Below are positions 8,555 through 16,313 of a stretch of 64,000 nucleotides of DNA, one piece after another; the stretch's first letter is position 1, and the number at the start of each line of letters is the position of its first letter. The DNA is taken from positions 59,012 through 123,011 of the forward strand of contig JANNNX010000007.1 in the NCBI GenBank assembly GCA_031398745.1. The letters are read 5' to 3'. The position numbers and the translations under genes are program-made. This stretch comes from JANNNX01 sp031398745. GTDB taxonomy: Bacteria; Actinomycetota; Acidimicrobiia; Acidimicrobiales; CADCSY01. Under the pieces are notes generated by a model. It made no database searches, was not told the origin of the DNA, and saw only the letters and a program-made list of their open reading frames with translations.

Positions 8555-9247
8555 CTACGCGGTGCCCCCGGCCCCGGCACCCGCCCCGAGGCTGTTGATG
8601 TAGTCCTCGATGAGGCGGAGGTTGGCGTCACGGTCGAGGTTCGCCCCCACGACCCGCTCGGCCAGATCGATGGCCAGCGTCGACACCTGGCCCTGGACCT
8701 CGGCCAGCACCCGCTGGCGCTCGCCCTCGACCTGGTCGGCGTTGCGCCGGCGCAGTTCCTCGGCCTCGGCCTCGGCCCGGGTGGTGAGCTCCCGACGGAG
8801 GGCCTCGGCGCTCTGACGGGCCTCGTCGATGATCCGGCCGGCCTCGGCGCGGGCTTCGGCGAGCTGAGCCCGGTACTGCCCGAGGAGTGCCTCGGCTTCG
8901 CTCCGGGACCGCTCGGCGCTGTCGATCTCACCCTGGATCGTGGCCGTGCGGGCCTCCATGGCCTTCTTCGCTGCCGGGTAGCCGTAGACGCTGAGGAAGC
9001 CGAACACGATCACGAACGCGATCGATCCCCAGATGATCTCGTTGGTCTCGGGCAGGAGCGGGTTGGGCGCCTCCTGGCAGTCGTCGATGGTCCCGCCCTC
9101 CTCGAGGAGGTGGATGCACTCCTCCTCGGCGTGGGCGATCTCGGGCTCGGCGCCGGTCTCGGCTTCGGCCGCCCAGGCCGCCGAGGCCGGTCCGGCCACG
9201 GCCACCACGACGGCGGCCGCGCCGACGATCAGTCGGATGCGTCGCAT
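8555..9247 (-). CDS. atpF: ATP synthase Fo b subunit with N-terminal export-like extension
   Basis: 230 residues, longer than the usual 160-180. The first 27 or so residues look like a cleavable signal peptide (MRRIRL, hydrophobic core, SAAWAAEAE). Then comes an acidic segment of about 45 residues with two cysteines (EECIHLL and DDCQEA), then the membrane helix (IIWGSIAFVIVFGFLSVYG, about 70-88). The rest is the long charged coiled coil of the peripheral stalk, running to about 215. A short Gly/Ala tail ends the protein. The extension would lie on the outer face of the membrane, with the two cysteines able to form a disulfide; this part is inference. Confidence 0.92.
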   Translation of the reverse strand: MRRIRLIVGAAAVVVAVAGPASAAWAAEAETGAEPEIAHAEEECIHLLEEGGTIDDCQEAPNPLLPETNEIIWGSIAFVIVFGFLSVYGYPAAKKAMEARTATIQGEIDSAERSRSEAEALLGQYRAQLAEARAEAGRIIDEARQSAEALRRELTTRAEAEAEELRRRNADQVEGERQRVLAEVQGQVSTLAIDLAERVVGANLDRDANLRLIEDYINSLGAGAGAGGTA

Positions 9248-9255
9248 GCTGGCTC

Positions 9256-9486
9256 CTAGTCGCCCTGGCCGAGGAAGAACACCACGAAGCCGATGAGGGC
9301 CAGCGCCTCGACGAAGGCGATGCCGAGGAACATGGTGGTGCGCACGGTGCCGGCCGACTCGGGCTGGCGGGCCATGGCCTGGACCGACTGGCCGACCAGG
9401 TAGCCGATGCCGATGCCCGGGCCGATGGCGCCGAGTCCGTAGGTGAGGGCGGCGAGGCCCTTGTTGGTGATCTCTGCCAGGAGCAT
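9256..9486 (-). CDS. atpE: ATP synthase Fo c subunit
   Basis: 76 residues, two transmembrane helices joined by a polar loop (ARQPES). The first helix has the packed glycine pattern GAIGPGIGIG, and the second carries the ion-binding carboxylate Glu60 in GIAFVEALALIG. The residue after Glu60 is Ala, without the Ser/Thr of sodium-binding rings, so proton coupling is expected. The start ATG at 9486 gives the normal size. It lies 47 bases after atpB. Confidence 0.97.
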   Translation of the reverse strand: MLLAEITNKGLAALTYGLGAIGPGIGIGYLVGQSVQAMARQPESAGTVRTTMFLGIAFVEALALIGFVVFFLGQGD

Positions 9487-9533
9487 GGGAGCGATGCCCT
9501 TTCGTTGCGTCGGTGGTACGGGAGACGGATCGG

Positions 9534-10289
9534 TCAGTGCTCGGCGTGCATGGAGCTGCCGATGTACACCCCGGCGAGCAGGGTGAACACGTACGCCTGG
9601 AGGAACGAGACGAGGACCTCGAAGGCGGTGAAGAAGATGACGCCGAGCACCGGGAACGGCAGGAAGATGGCGTACCACTTGCCCACCACCAGCCCCGAGG
9701 ACAGCACGGCGAAGGTGACCAGCAGGATGTGTCCGGCCAGCAGGTTGGCGAAGAGTCGCACCATCAGCGAGAACGGCCGCACCAGGAACGTCGAGACGAA
9801 CTCGATGGGCGCCACCAGGATGTACAGCGGCCAGGGCACCCCGGGCGGGAAGAGCGCGTTCTTCAGGTAGGCCGGGCCCTGCTTGACGAACCCGGTCACG
9901 ATGAACACGACCCAGACCAGCAGCGACAGGACCATCGGCACCGCGATGCGGGCGGTGGCCGGCATCTGGATGATCGGGACGATCTCGAAGATGTTGCAGA
10001 AGAAGATGAAGAAGAAGAACGACATCAGCAGCGGGACGAAGGCCTCGCCCCCGTGGCCGATGGTCTCGGCCACGATGCCGTTGCGGATGAAGTCGACCGA
10101 CATCTCGACCACGTTCTGCATGCCGGTCGGCACCAGCTGGCGCCGGTTTCCGAGCAGGAAGATCCCCAGCGTCAGGACCACCGCGAACCCGTAGATCAGC
10201 ACCACCTTGTTGATGCCGAAGGTGTCGTCGCCGACGAACTCGGGCCAGTTGACGATGTGGCTGAGCGGCGGGAACTCCAGTGCGAGCAC
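9534..10289 (-). CDS. atpB: ATP synthase Fo a subunit
   Basis: 251 residues, polytopic. The essential stator arginine is in the MVRLFANLLAGHILL segment (Arg178). An MSFFFFIFFCNIFEIVP helix and an EFVSTFLVRPFSL segment are family hallmarks. With the c ring it forms the two proton half-channels. The start is a GTG. It follows the small atpI-like gene by six bases. Confidence 0.96.
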   Translation of the reverse strand: MLALEFPPLSHIVNWPEFVGDDTFGINKVVLIYGFAVVLTLGIFLLGNRRQLVPTGMQNVVEMSVDFIRNGIVAETIGHGGEAFVPLLMSFFFFIFFCNIFEIVPIIQMPATARIAVPMVLSLLVWVVFIVTGFVKQGPAYLKNALFPPGVPWPLYILVAPIEFVSTFLVRPFSLMVRLFANLLAGHILLVTFAVLSSGLVVGKWYAIFLPFPVLGVIFFTAFEVLVSFLQAYVFTLLAGVYIGSSMHAEH

Positions 10290-10295
10290 GGGCGG

Positions 10296-10715
10296 CTACT
10301 CCTGTCCGAGCGCGGGCTTGAGGCCGGGGAAGGCGAGGGTGGCCGACACGTGGCGGCACTCCCAGGCCAACAGGCCGAGATGGGCGATGACGAGGGTGAC
10401 CCCGAGCGGGACGATCGCCACCCAGGCGGCGTCGCCCACGGCCAGGACGGCGGCGCACACCACCGAGGTGCGGATCCCGAAACCACCCAGGGTGGCGAGG
10501 GGGACGAGCTCGAGGCTCCGGTCGGCGGCCCAGGTCTGCAGGGCAGCGGCCACCAGCAGGTTGGACACCACGACCGCCAACCCGAAAGCGACCGAGACTC
10601 CGCCGGCCAGGCCCCACCCGACGACGCCGAGGGCCACCGCCAGCGGCGCCACCATGGCGGCCCGGCGGGCCAGGTCGGCCACCACCTCGCGCTCGGGGCT
10701 CACGGCGGCGATCAC
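10296..10715 (-). CDS. Small membrane protein in AtpI position
   Basis: 139 residues with four hydrophobic segments, located directly before atpB. This matches the position and size of the ATP synthase I-type protein (Rv1303-like), thought to help assemble the c ring or Fo. I place the start at GTG 10715, which overlaps the stop of the upstream gene as GTGA; a longer in-phase form starting at 10745 would overlap the neighbour by 34 bases. Sequence similarity to AtpI is weak by eye, so the call rests mainly on position and topology. Confidence 0.7.
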   Translation of the reverse strand: MIAAVSPEREVVADLARRAAMVAPLAVALGVVGWGLAGGVSVAFGLAVVVSNLLVAAALQTWAADRSLELVPLATLGGFGIRTSVVCAAVLAVGDAAWVAIVPLGVTLVIAHLGLLAWECRHVSATLAFPGLKPALGQE

Positions 10716-11098
10716 GTGCGAGCCCCCACCACGTCCCAGGGCCACGGGGCCAGCTCGATCTCGTCGGCGTCAGGAATCTCGGCCGCACCGGCGGACGCGG
10801 CCTCGAGCGCGGGGGAGCCGGCGTCGACGACGAGGGGGGCCGAGGCACGGCGGCGGCGGCGGCGCTCGGCGACCGCCTCCTCCTCCCGGCGCATGTCGGC
10901 CTCGTAGCGCACCCAGGTCACGTACATGATCCCGACCACCGACGTCACCGACGCGGCAGCCAGCAGCACCGGCCCGGTGCCCAGCCAGCCGTCGGCCAGG
11001 TGGCCCAGGAACCCGAAGATCAGTGGCGTGGCCACCAGCTCGAAGGCGCGGGACATCCCGTCCCCGAAGCCGTCGTAGAGCTCGCGCCGGTCTGCCAT
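10712..11098 (-). CDS. AtpZ/AtpI-family membrane protein, first gene of atp operon
   Basis: 128 residues. Two predicted transmembrane helices in the first 62 residues (LVATPLIFGFLGHLADGW and LLAAASVTSVVGIMYVTW) match the AtpZ/F0F1-ATPase subunit I type. They are followed by an Arg/Glu-rich stretch and an Ala-rich acidic tail. The start is ATG 11098, preceded by AGGA only two bases away, an imperfect ribosome binding site. It is the first gene of the operon and couples by GTGA to the next one. The leader in front contains repeated CCTCCT in mRNA sense. Confidence 0.72.
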   Translation of the reverse strand: MADRRELYDGFGDGMSRAFELVATPLIFGFLGHLADGWLGTGPVLLAAASVTSVVGIMYVTWVRYEADMRREEEAVAERRRRRRASAPLVVDAGSPALEAASAGAAEIPDADEIELAPWPWDVVGART

Positions 11099-11100
11099 GG

Positions 11101-11126
11101 TCCTGGAGGAGGTTCCTGGAGGAGGT
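11101..11126. repeat. 13-bp tandem repeat in atp leader
   Basis: Two perfect adjacent copies of tcctggaggaggt (11101-11113 and 11114-11126). Read in the sense of the atp mRNA each copy contains CCTCCT followed by AGGA, and a third CCTCCT lies just upstream (11129-11134). They stand directly in front of the first ATG of the operon. Confidence 0.9.
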
Positions 11127-11135
11127 CGAGGAGGA

Positions 11136-11158
11136 CGAGCCAGCCGTGGCTGGGCTCG
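11136..11158 (-). promoter_or_regulatory. Hairpin in the atp operon leader
   Basis: The arms cgagccagcc and ggctgggctcg pair into a stem of about ten base pairs with one bulged base and a 2-base loop as written (wider in reality). It would lie near the 5' end of the atp transcript predicted from the promoter at 11172-11200, upstream of the CCTCCT repeats. Function is unknown; mRNA stability or translational control are possible. Confidence 0.5.
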
Positions 11159-11171
11159 TGAAAGTGTTCTC

Positions 11172-11200
11172 AATCTAAAGCCGGTTCGCGAGAGGTGCAA
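11172..11200 (-). promoter_or_regulatory. Predicted sigma-A-type promoter of the atp operon
   Basis: On the minus strand TTGCAC (11200-11195) and TAGATT (11177-11172) are separated by exactly 17 bases. Both differ from consensus (TTGACA, TATAAT) by two positions, in a local A/T-rich patch that stands out in this GC-rich region. Transcription would start near 11165, giving a leader of about 65 bases before the first ATG. Confidence 0.55.
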
Positions 11201-11246
11201 ACCTGACGTTGCCCACGTCGGAGGCCCATGGCACCATCGTCGGCCC

Positions 11247-13367
11247 GTGGCCTACACCCTCGATCTGCCGCCCGAGGACCGTGCCCGCTCGCCGATCACC
11301 GGCTGGACCCGAGCCCACTGGGAGGCGGTCGCCGACCACCTCCTCGACAGCCTCGGGCCGTGGTGGTCGCCGGCCCAGGCCCGCATCGACCTCCCCGGCC
11401 GGGCCAGTGCCGCGGGGCCGGCCAGCGATGGGCTCGAGGCCTTCGCTCGGAGCTTCGTTCTGGCCGCCTACCGGGCCGCGGACGGGAGCCCGGCCGGGCA
11501 GACCCGCCTGGCCCGCTACCGCGAGGGACTGGCCGTAGGAACCGACCCGACCGCGGCCGAGGCGTGGCCCACTCCCCAGGTGGCCCGCCAGAGCCTGGTC
11601 GAGGCCGCCTCGCTGGTCACCGCCCTGGCCGCGCTCGGCCGCCCGTTCTGGGACGACCTCGACGACCGCACCCGCCACCATGTCGCCGAGTGGCTCCAGG
11701 GCGGGCTCCAGCTGCCGCTGCGGTCGCTCCCGACCAACAACTGGCTCCTCTACCCGGTTCTCATCGAGGCCTTCCTCCGATCGGTCGGGGTCGCACCGGT
11801 GGCGCGCCCCAGCGACGAGGCACTGGCACTGATCGAGTCGTTCCACGTCGCCGACGGCTGGTACCGCGACGGGCCGGGCGACGCCTTCGACCACTACGGC
11901 GCCTGGTCGATCCACCACCATCTGGCGACCTGGCTGCGCATCCAGGGTTCGGCCGCCGATCCGGACGTGGTGGCCACGCTGGGGGCGCGGCGCCGGGCCT
12001 TCCTCGACGCCTATTGCGACCTCTTCGGCACCGACGGCGCTCCGCTGCACCACGGGCGCTCGCTCCCCTACCGCACCGCCACCGCCGGGCCGTTCTGGCT
12101 GGCCGCCCTCGACGGCGACTCCCCTCTGAGTGCGGGGGCCACCCGCCGCCTGGCGTCGGGCGTGCTCCGCCACTTCGTCGACCGGGGGGTCGGAGTCGAC
12201 GGGCCACTCAGCCTCGGCTGGTACGACGAGTGCCTGGCGCTCACCCAGCGCTGGGCCGGACCAGGCTCGCCCTACCTGGCCAGCCTGGGCTTCGCTGGGC
12301 TGCTCGCGCCGCCCGACCACGCCCTGTGGACCGCGCCCGAAGAGCCGCTGCCGCTCGACGTGGGCGACGTGTCCCGGACCATCGCGGCCACCGGGTGGGT
12401 GGTGTCGGGCACCGCCGCCGACGGCATCGTTCGGGTGGCCAACCACGGTGCCGACCACCACCCCTTCCCGGTCGAGCGGGACGACAACCCGCTCTACCGC
12501 AAGCTCATCTACAGCACCGCCACCGGCCCGGGCCTGGGCCTGGCCGACACGCACGACATCGACGCCACCGTGACCGTCCTGGGCGACGACGACGCTCTCC
12601 TCCTGCGGTCGCGGTGGACAACCGTGGCGTCCGGCGACGGCTGGGCCATCTCCCGCACCGTGGCCGAGGCTCGCTCGCCCGGGAGCCGGGCCGTGCTGGC
12701 GGCCACCGTCGCCCGCTACGAGGGGGCGCTGGTCCGGCGGGTCCCGCCGCTGCGACTGCTCCCCCGGCGCCGGCTGCTCCGCCGCCTCCTCGGCCCCCCG
12801 GCAGTGCCGCCTTCGGGCTACGACCAGATCGAGACGTGCAGCGTCCTGCGGGGCGACGTCGAGGTCCGGGTCCACCACCTCTCGACCCTCGATCTGCGCA
12901 GCCTGCGCGACGGTGGTGCCATGGTGGCGGCAAGCCAGGAGGTGGCCACCGACCACGGCCCGGGGTGGGCCCGGGTGACCAGCAGCAACGGCTTGACCAG
13001 CGTGGCCGTGGCTCTCCACGGCGGTCGCCGGTCCAGCGCGCCGGGCTACGACGACGCCAACGCCTTCGGCCCCCGGGCCGCGGCGCCGGGGTTGGTGTCG
13101 GCGCCGATCGTGGCCCAAGGCCTGGTGGCCTCGGCGTTCGTCCTCCGGCGAGGCCACTGCGACCCGACCGAGCTCGCCGCGTCGGTCGCCTTCCGTCCCG
13201 TCGGCCGGCGGGCCGGCGTGCTCGAGTGGGCCGACGGCGAGCGCTTCCTGGTCTGTCTGGGGGTTCCCGAGGCGCTGTCCCACGGCCTCGACGGCGTGCC
13301 CGAGGACCGCCCGCTGCGGGCCGCCCGGCTGCGCCCGGGATTCCCCCCGCAGCTCTGGCCGGCCTGA
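11247..13367 (+). CDS. DUF2264 domain-containing protein
   Basis: 706 residues counted from GTG 11247, where the recognisable sequence begins (AYTLDLPPEDRARSPITGW). The first 400 or so residues match the DUF2264 pattern, an alpha/alpha-toroid-like fold related to glycan lyases: conserved NNWLLYPVLIEAFL, ADGWYRDGPGDAFDHY and the GWYDECLALTQRW segment. The second part (about 400-700) is beta-rich, as in two-domain polysaccharide lyases. No signal peptide is seen, so it is probably cytosolic. Substrate unknown; a role in processing uronic acid-containing or other oligosaccharides is inference. It is divergent from the atp operon and convergent with the PhyH gene. Confidence 0.8.
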   Translation: MAYTLDLPPEDRARSPITGWTRAHWEAVADHLLDSLGPWWSPAQARIDLPGRASAAGPASDGLEAFARSFVLAAYRAADGSPAGQTRLARYREGLAVGTDPTAAEAWPTPQVARQSLVEAASLVTALAALGRPFWDDLDDRTRHHVAEWLQGGLQLPLRSLPTNNWLLYPVLIEAFLRSVGVAPVARPSDEALALIESFHVADGWYRDGPGDAFDHYGAWSIHHHLATWLRIQGSAADPDVVATLGARRRAFLDAYCDLFGTDGAPLHHGRSLPYRTATAGPFWLAALDGDSPLSAGATRRLASGVLRHFVDRGVGVDGPLSLGWYDECLALTQRWAGPGSPYLASLGFAGLLAPPDHALWTAPEEPLPLDVGDVSRTIAATGWVVSGTAADGIVRVANHGADHHPFPVERDDNPLYRKLIYSTATGPGLGLADTHDIDATVTVLGDDDALLLRSRWTTVASGDGWAISRTVAEARSPGSRAVLAATVARYEGALVRRVPPLRLLPRRRLLRRLLGPPAVPPSGYDQIETCSVLRGDVEVRVHHLSTLDLRSLRDGGAMVAASQEVATDHGPGWARVTSSNGLTSVAVALHGGRRSSAPGYDDANAFGPRAAAPGLVSAPIVAQGLVASAFVLRRGHCDPTELAASVAFRPVGRRAGVLEWADGERFLVCLGVPEALSHGLDGVPEDRPLRAARLRPGFPPQLWPA

Positions 13368-13392
13368 GCCCCGAGTCGGCGCCGGCGAGCGG

Positions 13393-14166
13393 TCAGCCGG
13401 TCCCGGTGCCCCGTCGGCGGGCGCGGGCCTGGCGACGGACCGAGCGCACCCGGCCCCGCCAGTCGAGCTCGGGCCGGAAGTGCAGGATCCAGGCCCGCCG
13501 GACGCCGTCGGAGCGGTTGGGTCCGGTGTAGTGGAGCGTGCCGGGCGTGTGCAGCGTCACCCCGCCCACCGGGATGGGGCAGGCCACGGCCTGGGTCGGG
13601 TCGACGTGGTCGGTCTCCAGCACCGAGGTCCGGGGATCGTGGTTGCGGCGGTGGTGGCCCACCACCTCGCGGTGTGACCCCCCGATGAAGTGCATGCAGC
13701 CGTTCTCGAGGGTGGCGTCCTGGAGAGGCAGCCAGATGTGGACGGCCGGCCGCAGCACGGGGCCCTCCGGCAGGTAGACCGCGTCCTGGTGCCACGAGGT
13801 GGCGGCGTCGTTGTGGGCCGGCTTGTAGATGGCGTGATCGAAGACGTGGTGCGCCCGGGCCCCGAGGAGCACCGAGGAGAGCTGTTGGAGCGAGGCGAAG
13901 GCCCGGGTGTTGAGCAGCGCCGGCTCGAGGTCGATCGTGTGGATGATCTCGGCGATGCGGGGCGCGGCCGCCGCTGAGTCTCCCGAGAGGTCCTTGACCA
14001 GCTCACGGGGCGTGCTCGAGATGCGATCGAAGAGCGGGTCGAGCAGCGCCCGGACCTCGGCGATGTCGTCGGGATCGACGGCTCGGTCGAGGGCCAGGTA
14101 GCCGTCGTCCCAGAAGGCCCGAGACTGCTCGGCCGTGACGCTGCTGGTCGTGGGCGAGGTCGCCAC
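13393..14166 (-). CDS. Phytanoyl-CoA dioxygenase (PhyH) family oxygenase
   Basis: 257 residues from GTG 14166, which has a GGAGG ribosome site a few bases upstream. An Fe(II)/2-oxoglutarate-dependent oxygenase: the HxD iron ligands are in TSWHQDAVY (His126, Asp128). The distal His is in GGVTLHTPGTLHYTGPN (206 or 212), with the 2-oxoglutarate-binding Arg shortly after. Members hydroxylate small molecules, including lipids and natural products; substrate unknown. The Arg-rich tail (RRQARARRR) is unusual. It sits just downstream of the WecA-like gene on the same strand and breaks the usual wecA-atp adjacency. Confidence 0.85.
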   Translation of the reverse strand: MATSPTTSSVTAEQSRAFWDDGYLALDRAVDPDDIAEVRALLDPLFDRISSTPRELVKDLSGDSAAAAPRIAEIIHTIDLEPALLNTRAFASLQQLSSVLLGARAHHVFDHAIYKPAHNDAATSWHQDAVYLPEGPVLRPAVHIWLPLQDATLENGCMHFIGGSHREVVGHHRRNHDPRTSVLETDHVDPTQAVACPIPVGGVTLHTPGTLHYTGPNRSDGVRRAWILHFRPELDWRGRVRSVRRQARARRRGTGTG

Positions 14167-14236
14167 CGGGCCTCCTTCCGAACGGTCGGGCACCGTCGGC
14201 GAAGGGTACCGGCCCGTCCCCCGTGCGAAAAGTGCT

Positions 14237-15400
14237 CTACCCACCACCCTGGGTGACCGGAGGCGGGGCCGAGGGCGGGTCGGGAGCGGCCGCCGGATCG
14301 TGGCGGCGCGACGCCCGGTGGCGACGGACCTCGGGGTGCAGCAGGGTGTAGAGAGCGACGCCCAGGGCCGCCACCGCGAACGGGACGGCCGCCGCCCCCC
14401 GGGAGGTGTAGGAGGGGTAGAGGGCCAGGCCCGACAGGATCGCCGTCCAGGTCCACAGGATGAGGACCGAGCGCCGGTCACCGTGGCCCAACCGCATCAG
14501 GCGGTGGTGGAGGTGCTCCTTGTCGGCCGTGGCCAGGCCGGTCCCGCGGATGGTCCGCCGGGCGATGGCGAAGGCGGTGTCGACCATGGGCACGCCCAGG
14601 ATCACGAAGGGGATGACCAGCGGGGCGAAGAAGAAGTAGGTCTGACCGGGCGCGGCGGTGGTGCGGCCACCGACCAGCAGGGTCGACGCGGCCAGCAAGA
14701 GACCGAGGAAGAGCGCCCCGCCGTCCCCCATGAACATGCGGGCCGGGCTGAAGTTGTGCGGGAGGAATCCGATGCTGACCGCCGCCGCCAACACCGCCAC
14801 CAGGGGGGCGACGGTGTCGGCCGGGAGCTGACCGAGGTCGAAGAGGCGGCTCGAGTACACCGCGAAGGCCAGGGCGGCGATGGCCACGATGCCCGCCGCC
14901 AGCCCGTCGAGGCCGTCGATCAGGTTGATGGCGTTGGCCATCCCGATCACCCACAGAACCGTCACCAGGGGGGCCAGGTCGGCGGAGAGCACGTAGGTCT
15001 CGGCAAAGGGGACCCGGAAGTACAGGAGGGTCACGCCGAAGAGCGAGAGGACACCACCCCCCAGCACCAGGCCGGCTGTCTTGGCCGGGGCCGAGACCTC
15101 GCGGAGGTCGTCGATGGTGCCCACCAGCAGGACCACGGCGGCCGCCAGCACCACCCCGAGCGGCTGGGATCGGCTGGCGAAGACCGGGTCGAACTGCCCG
15201 ATGGCGGCCGCTGCCGCCATCCCGGCCAGGAAGCCGGCGAACATCGCCAACCCACCGAGGGTGGGCGTCGGCCGGGCGTGGGTCCGGCGTTCGTCGGGCT
15301 CGACGATCGCCCCCAGCCGCACCGCCAGGCGCCGCACCAAGGGCGCCAACCCGGCGGTGACCACCGCGGCGACGACGAACACAACCAGGTAGCCGGCCAT
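14237..15400 (-). CDS. wecA: WecA/TagO-like polyprenyl-phosphate N-acetylhexosamine-1-phosphate transferase
   Basis: 387 residues, about 11 membrane helices. Motifs of the MraY/WecA family are all present: GTIDDL, NLIDGLDGLA, FMGDGGALF and HLHHRLMRLGH. It transfers GlcNAc-1-phosphate (or a relative) from a UDP-sugar to undecaprenyl or decaprenyl phosphate, starting arabinogalactan- or teichoic-type glycans. Start taken at ATG 15400 (MAGYLVVF), not the longer upstream frame. In mycobacteria and streptomycetes the orthologue (rfe) directly precedes atp, as here apart from two inserted genes. The C-terminal tail is Pro/Ala-rich and disordered. Confidence 0.9.
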   Translation of the reverse strand: MAGYLVVFVVAAVVTAGLAPLVRRLAVRLGAIVEPDERRTHARPTPTLGGLAMFAGFLAGMAAAAAIGQFDPVFASRSQPLGVVLAAAVVLLVGTIDDLREVSAPAKTAGLVLGGGVLSLFGVTLLYFRVPFAETYVLSADLAPLVTVLWVIGMANAINLIDGLDGLAAGIVAIAALAFAVYSSRLFDLGQLPADTVAPLVAVLAAAVSIGFLPHNFSPARMFMGDGGALFLGLLLAASTLLVGGRTTAAPGQTYFFFAPLVIPFVILGVPMVDTAFAIARRTIRGTGLATADKEHLHHRLMRLGHGDRRSVLILWTWTAILSGLALYPSYTSRGAAAVPFAVAALGVALYTLLHPEVRRHRASRRHDPAAAPDPPSAPPPVTQGGG

Positions 15401-15487
15401 CCGGGACCCAGGATCGCACGGCCGAGCGGCCCGAGATGCCACACCCGATCCGGCCCCGCCCCCACGGGCTCGGCCGGACCGGTCCGA

Positions 15488-16234
15488 TCAGTACCCGGTG
15501 CGCTTCCCGAAAGCCACCATCGGCGTGCGCAGGAGGATCTTCACGTCGGTGGCCAGCGAGATGCTCTCGACGTAGGCCAGGTCGAGGTCGGTGCACTCGT
15601 GCATCGGCCGCGAGCCACGAGCGGAGACCTGCCACAGGCCGGTCAACCCGGGACGGACACAGTGGCGACGGTGCTGCCAGGGCTCGTAGCGCTCGACCAC
15701 GCTGGGGAGCTCGGGCCGGGGGCCGACCAGGCTCATGTGGCCGGCCAAGACGTTGAGCAGCTGGGGCATCTCGTCGAGCGAGAGCTTGCGCAGCACCCGA
15801 CCGGTCGGGGTCAGCAGGGGGTGGTCGGGCGTCTTGTGGGTCTTGCGCCTGTCCTCACCGCCGAAGTCGGCCGCGGTGCGCCGCCGGTCGTGCGTCATCG
15901 TGCGGAACTTCAGGACAATGAACTCGCGACCGTCGAGGCCGACCCGGCGCTGGCGAAAGAAGGGGTTGCCGCGCATCGAGACGAACACGACCAGGGTCAG
16001 CACGACCAGCAACGGCGAGAACACCGCCAGCAGGAGACCGGCGACCACCCGGTCGAGCACTGGCTTCACCCACAGGGCGTAGCGGCTCCGGGACCCGAAG
16101 CGCTGGCCGAGGGCCGACACACCGGCCCCTCGGGGGTCGCCTTGCTGAGCGAGCCCTGGCGCACTCATGGCCACCAATGGTGGCACATCGGCCACAGCGC
16201 CTTGCGCAGCCTCAACCGCAGACAATGCGTTCAT
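15488..16234 (-). CDS. Sugar transferase initiating polysaccharide synthesis
   Basis: 248 residues from ATG 16234, which has a GAGGAG site five bases upstream. The short, non-fused version of the polyprenyl-phosphate sugar-1-phosphate transferase family (WbaP/ExoY catalytic domain). One membrane helix is at about 85-110. Then come FRQRRVGLDG, LKFRTM, LRKLSLDEMPQLLNV, GHMSLVGPRPE and RPGLTGLWQVS. It probably loads the first sugar of the repeat unit on undecaprenyl phosphate. The additional membrane part of PssY/WbaP proteins is missing. It is divergent from the secreted beta-helix gene. Confidence 0.9.
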   Translation of the reverse strand: MNALSAVEAAQGAVADVPPLVAMSAPGLAQQGDPRGAGVSALGQRFGSRSRYALWVKPVLDRVVAGLLLAVFSPLLVVLTLVVFVSMRGNPFFRQRRVGLDGREFIVLKFRTMTHDRRRTAADFGGEDRRKTHKTPDHPLLTPTGRVLRKLSLDEMPQLLNVLAGHMSLVGPRPELPSVVERYEPWQHRRHCVRPGLTGLWQVSARGSRPMHECTDLDLAYVESISLATDVKILLRTPMVAFGKRTGY

Positions 16235-16313
16235 GTCCACTCCTCGTGGTTGCCGCCTCACACCATGGGGGGGATTGCTCAAGGCTGGCACGGATGGTGG
16301 CGATACACAGTCT

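Noticed and set aside
6309..8603. Long plus-strand open frame of 764 codons
   Set aside because: It is antisense to atpG, atpA and atpH; the residues are low-complexity Gly/Arg/His/Asp text typical of the reverse frame of GC-rich genes.
11175..13283. Minus-strand frame of 702 codons
   Set aside because: Reverse shadow of the DUF2264 gene.
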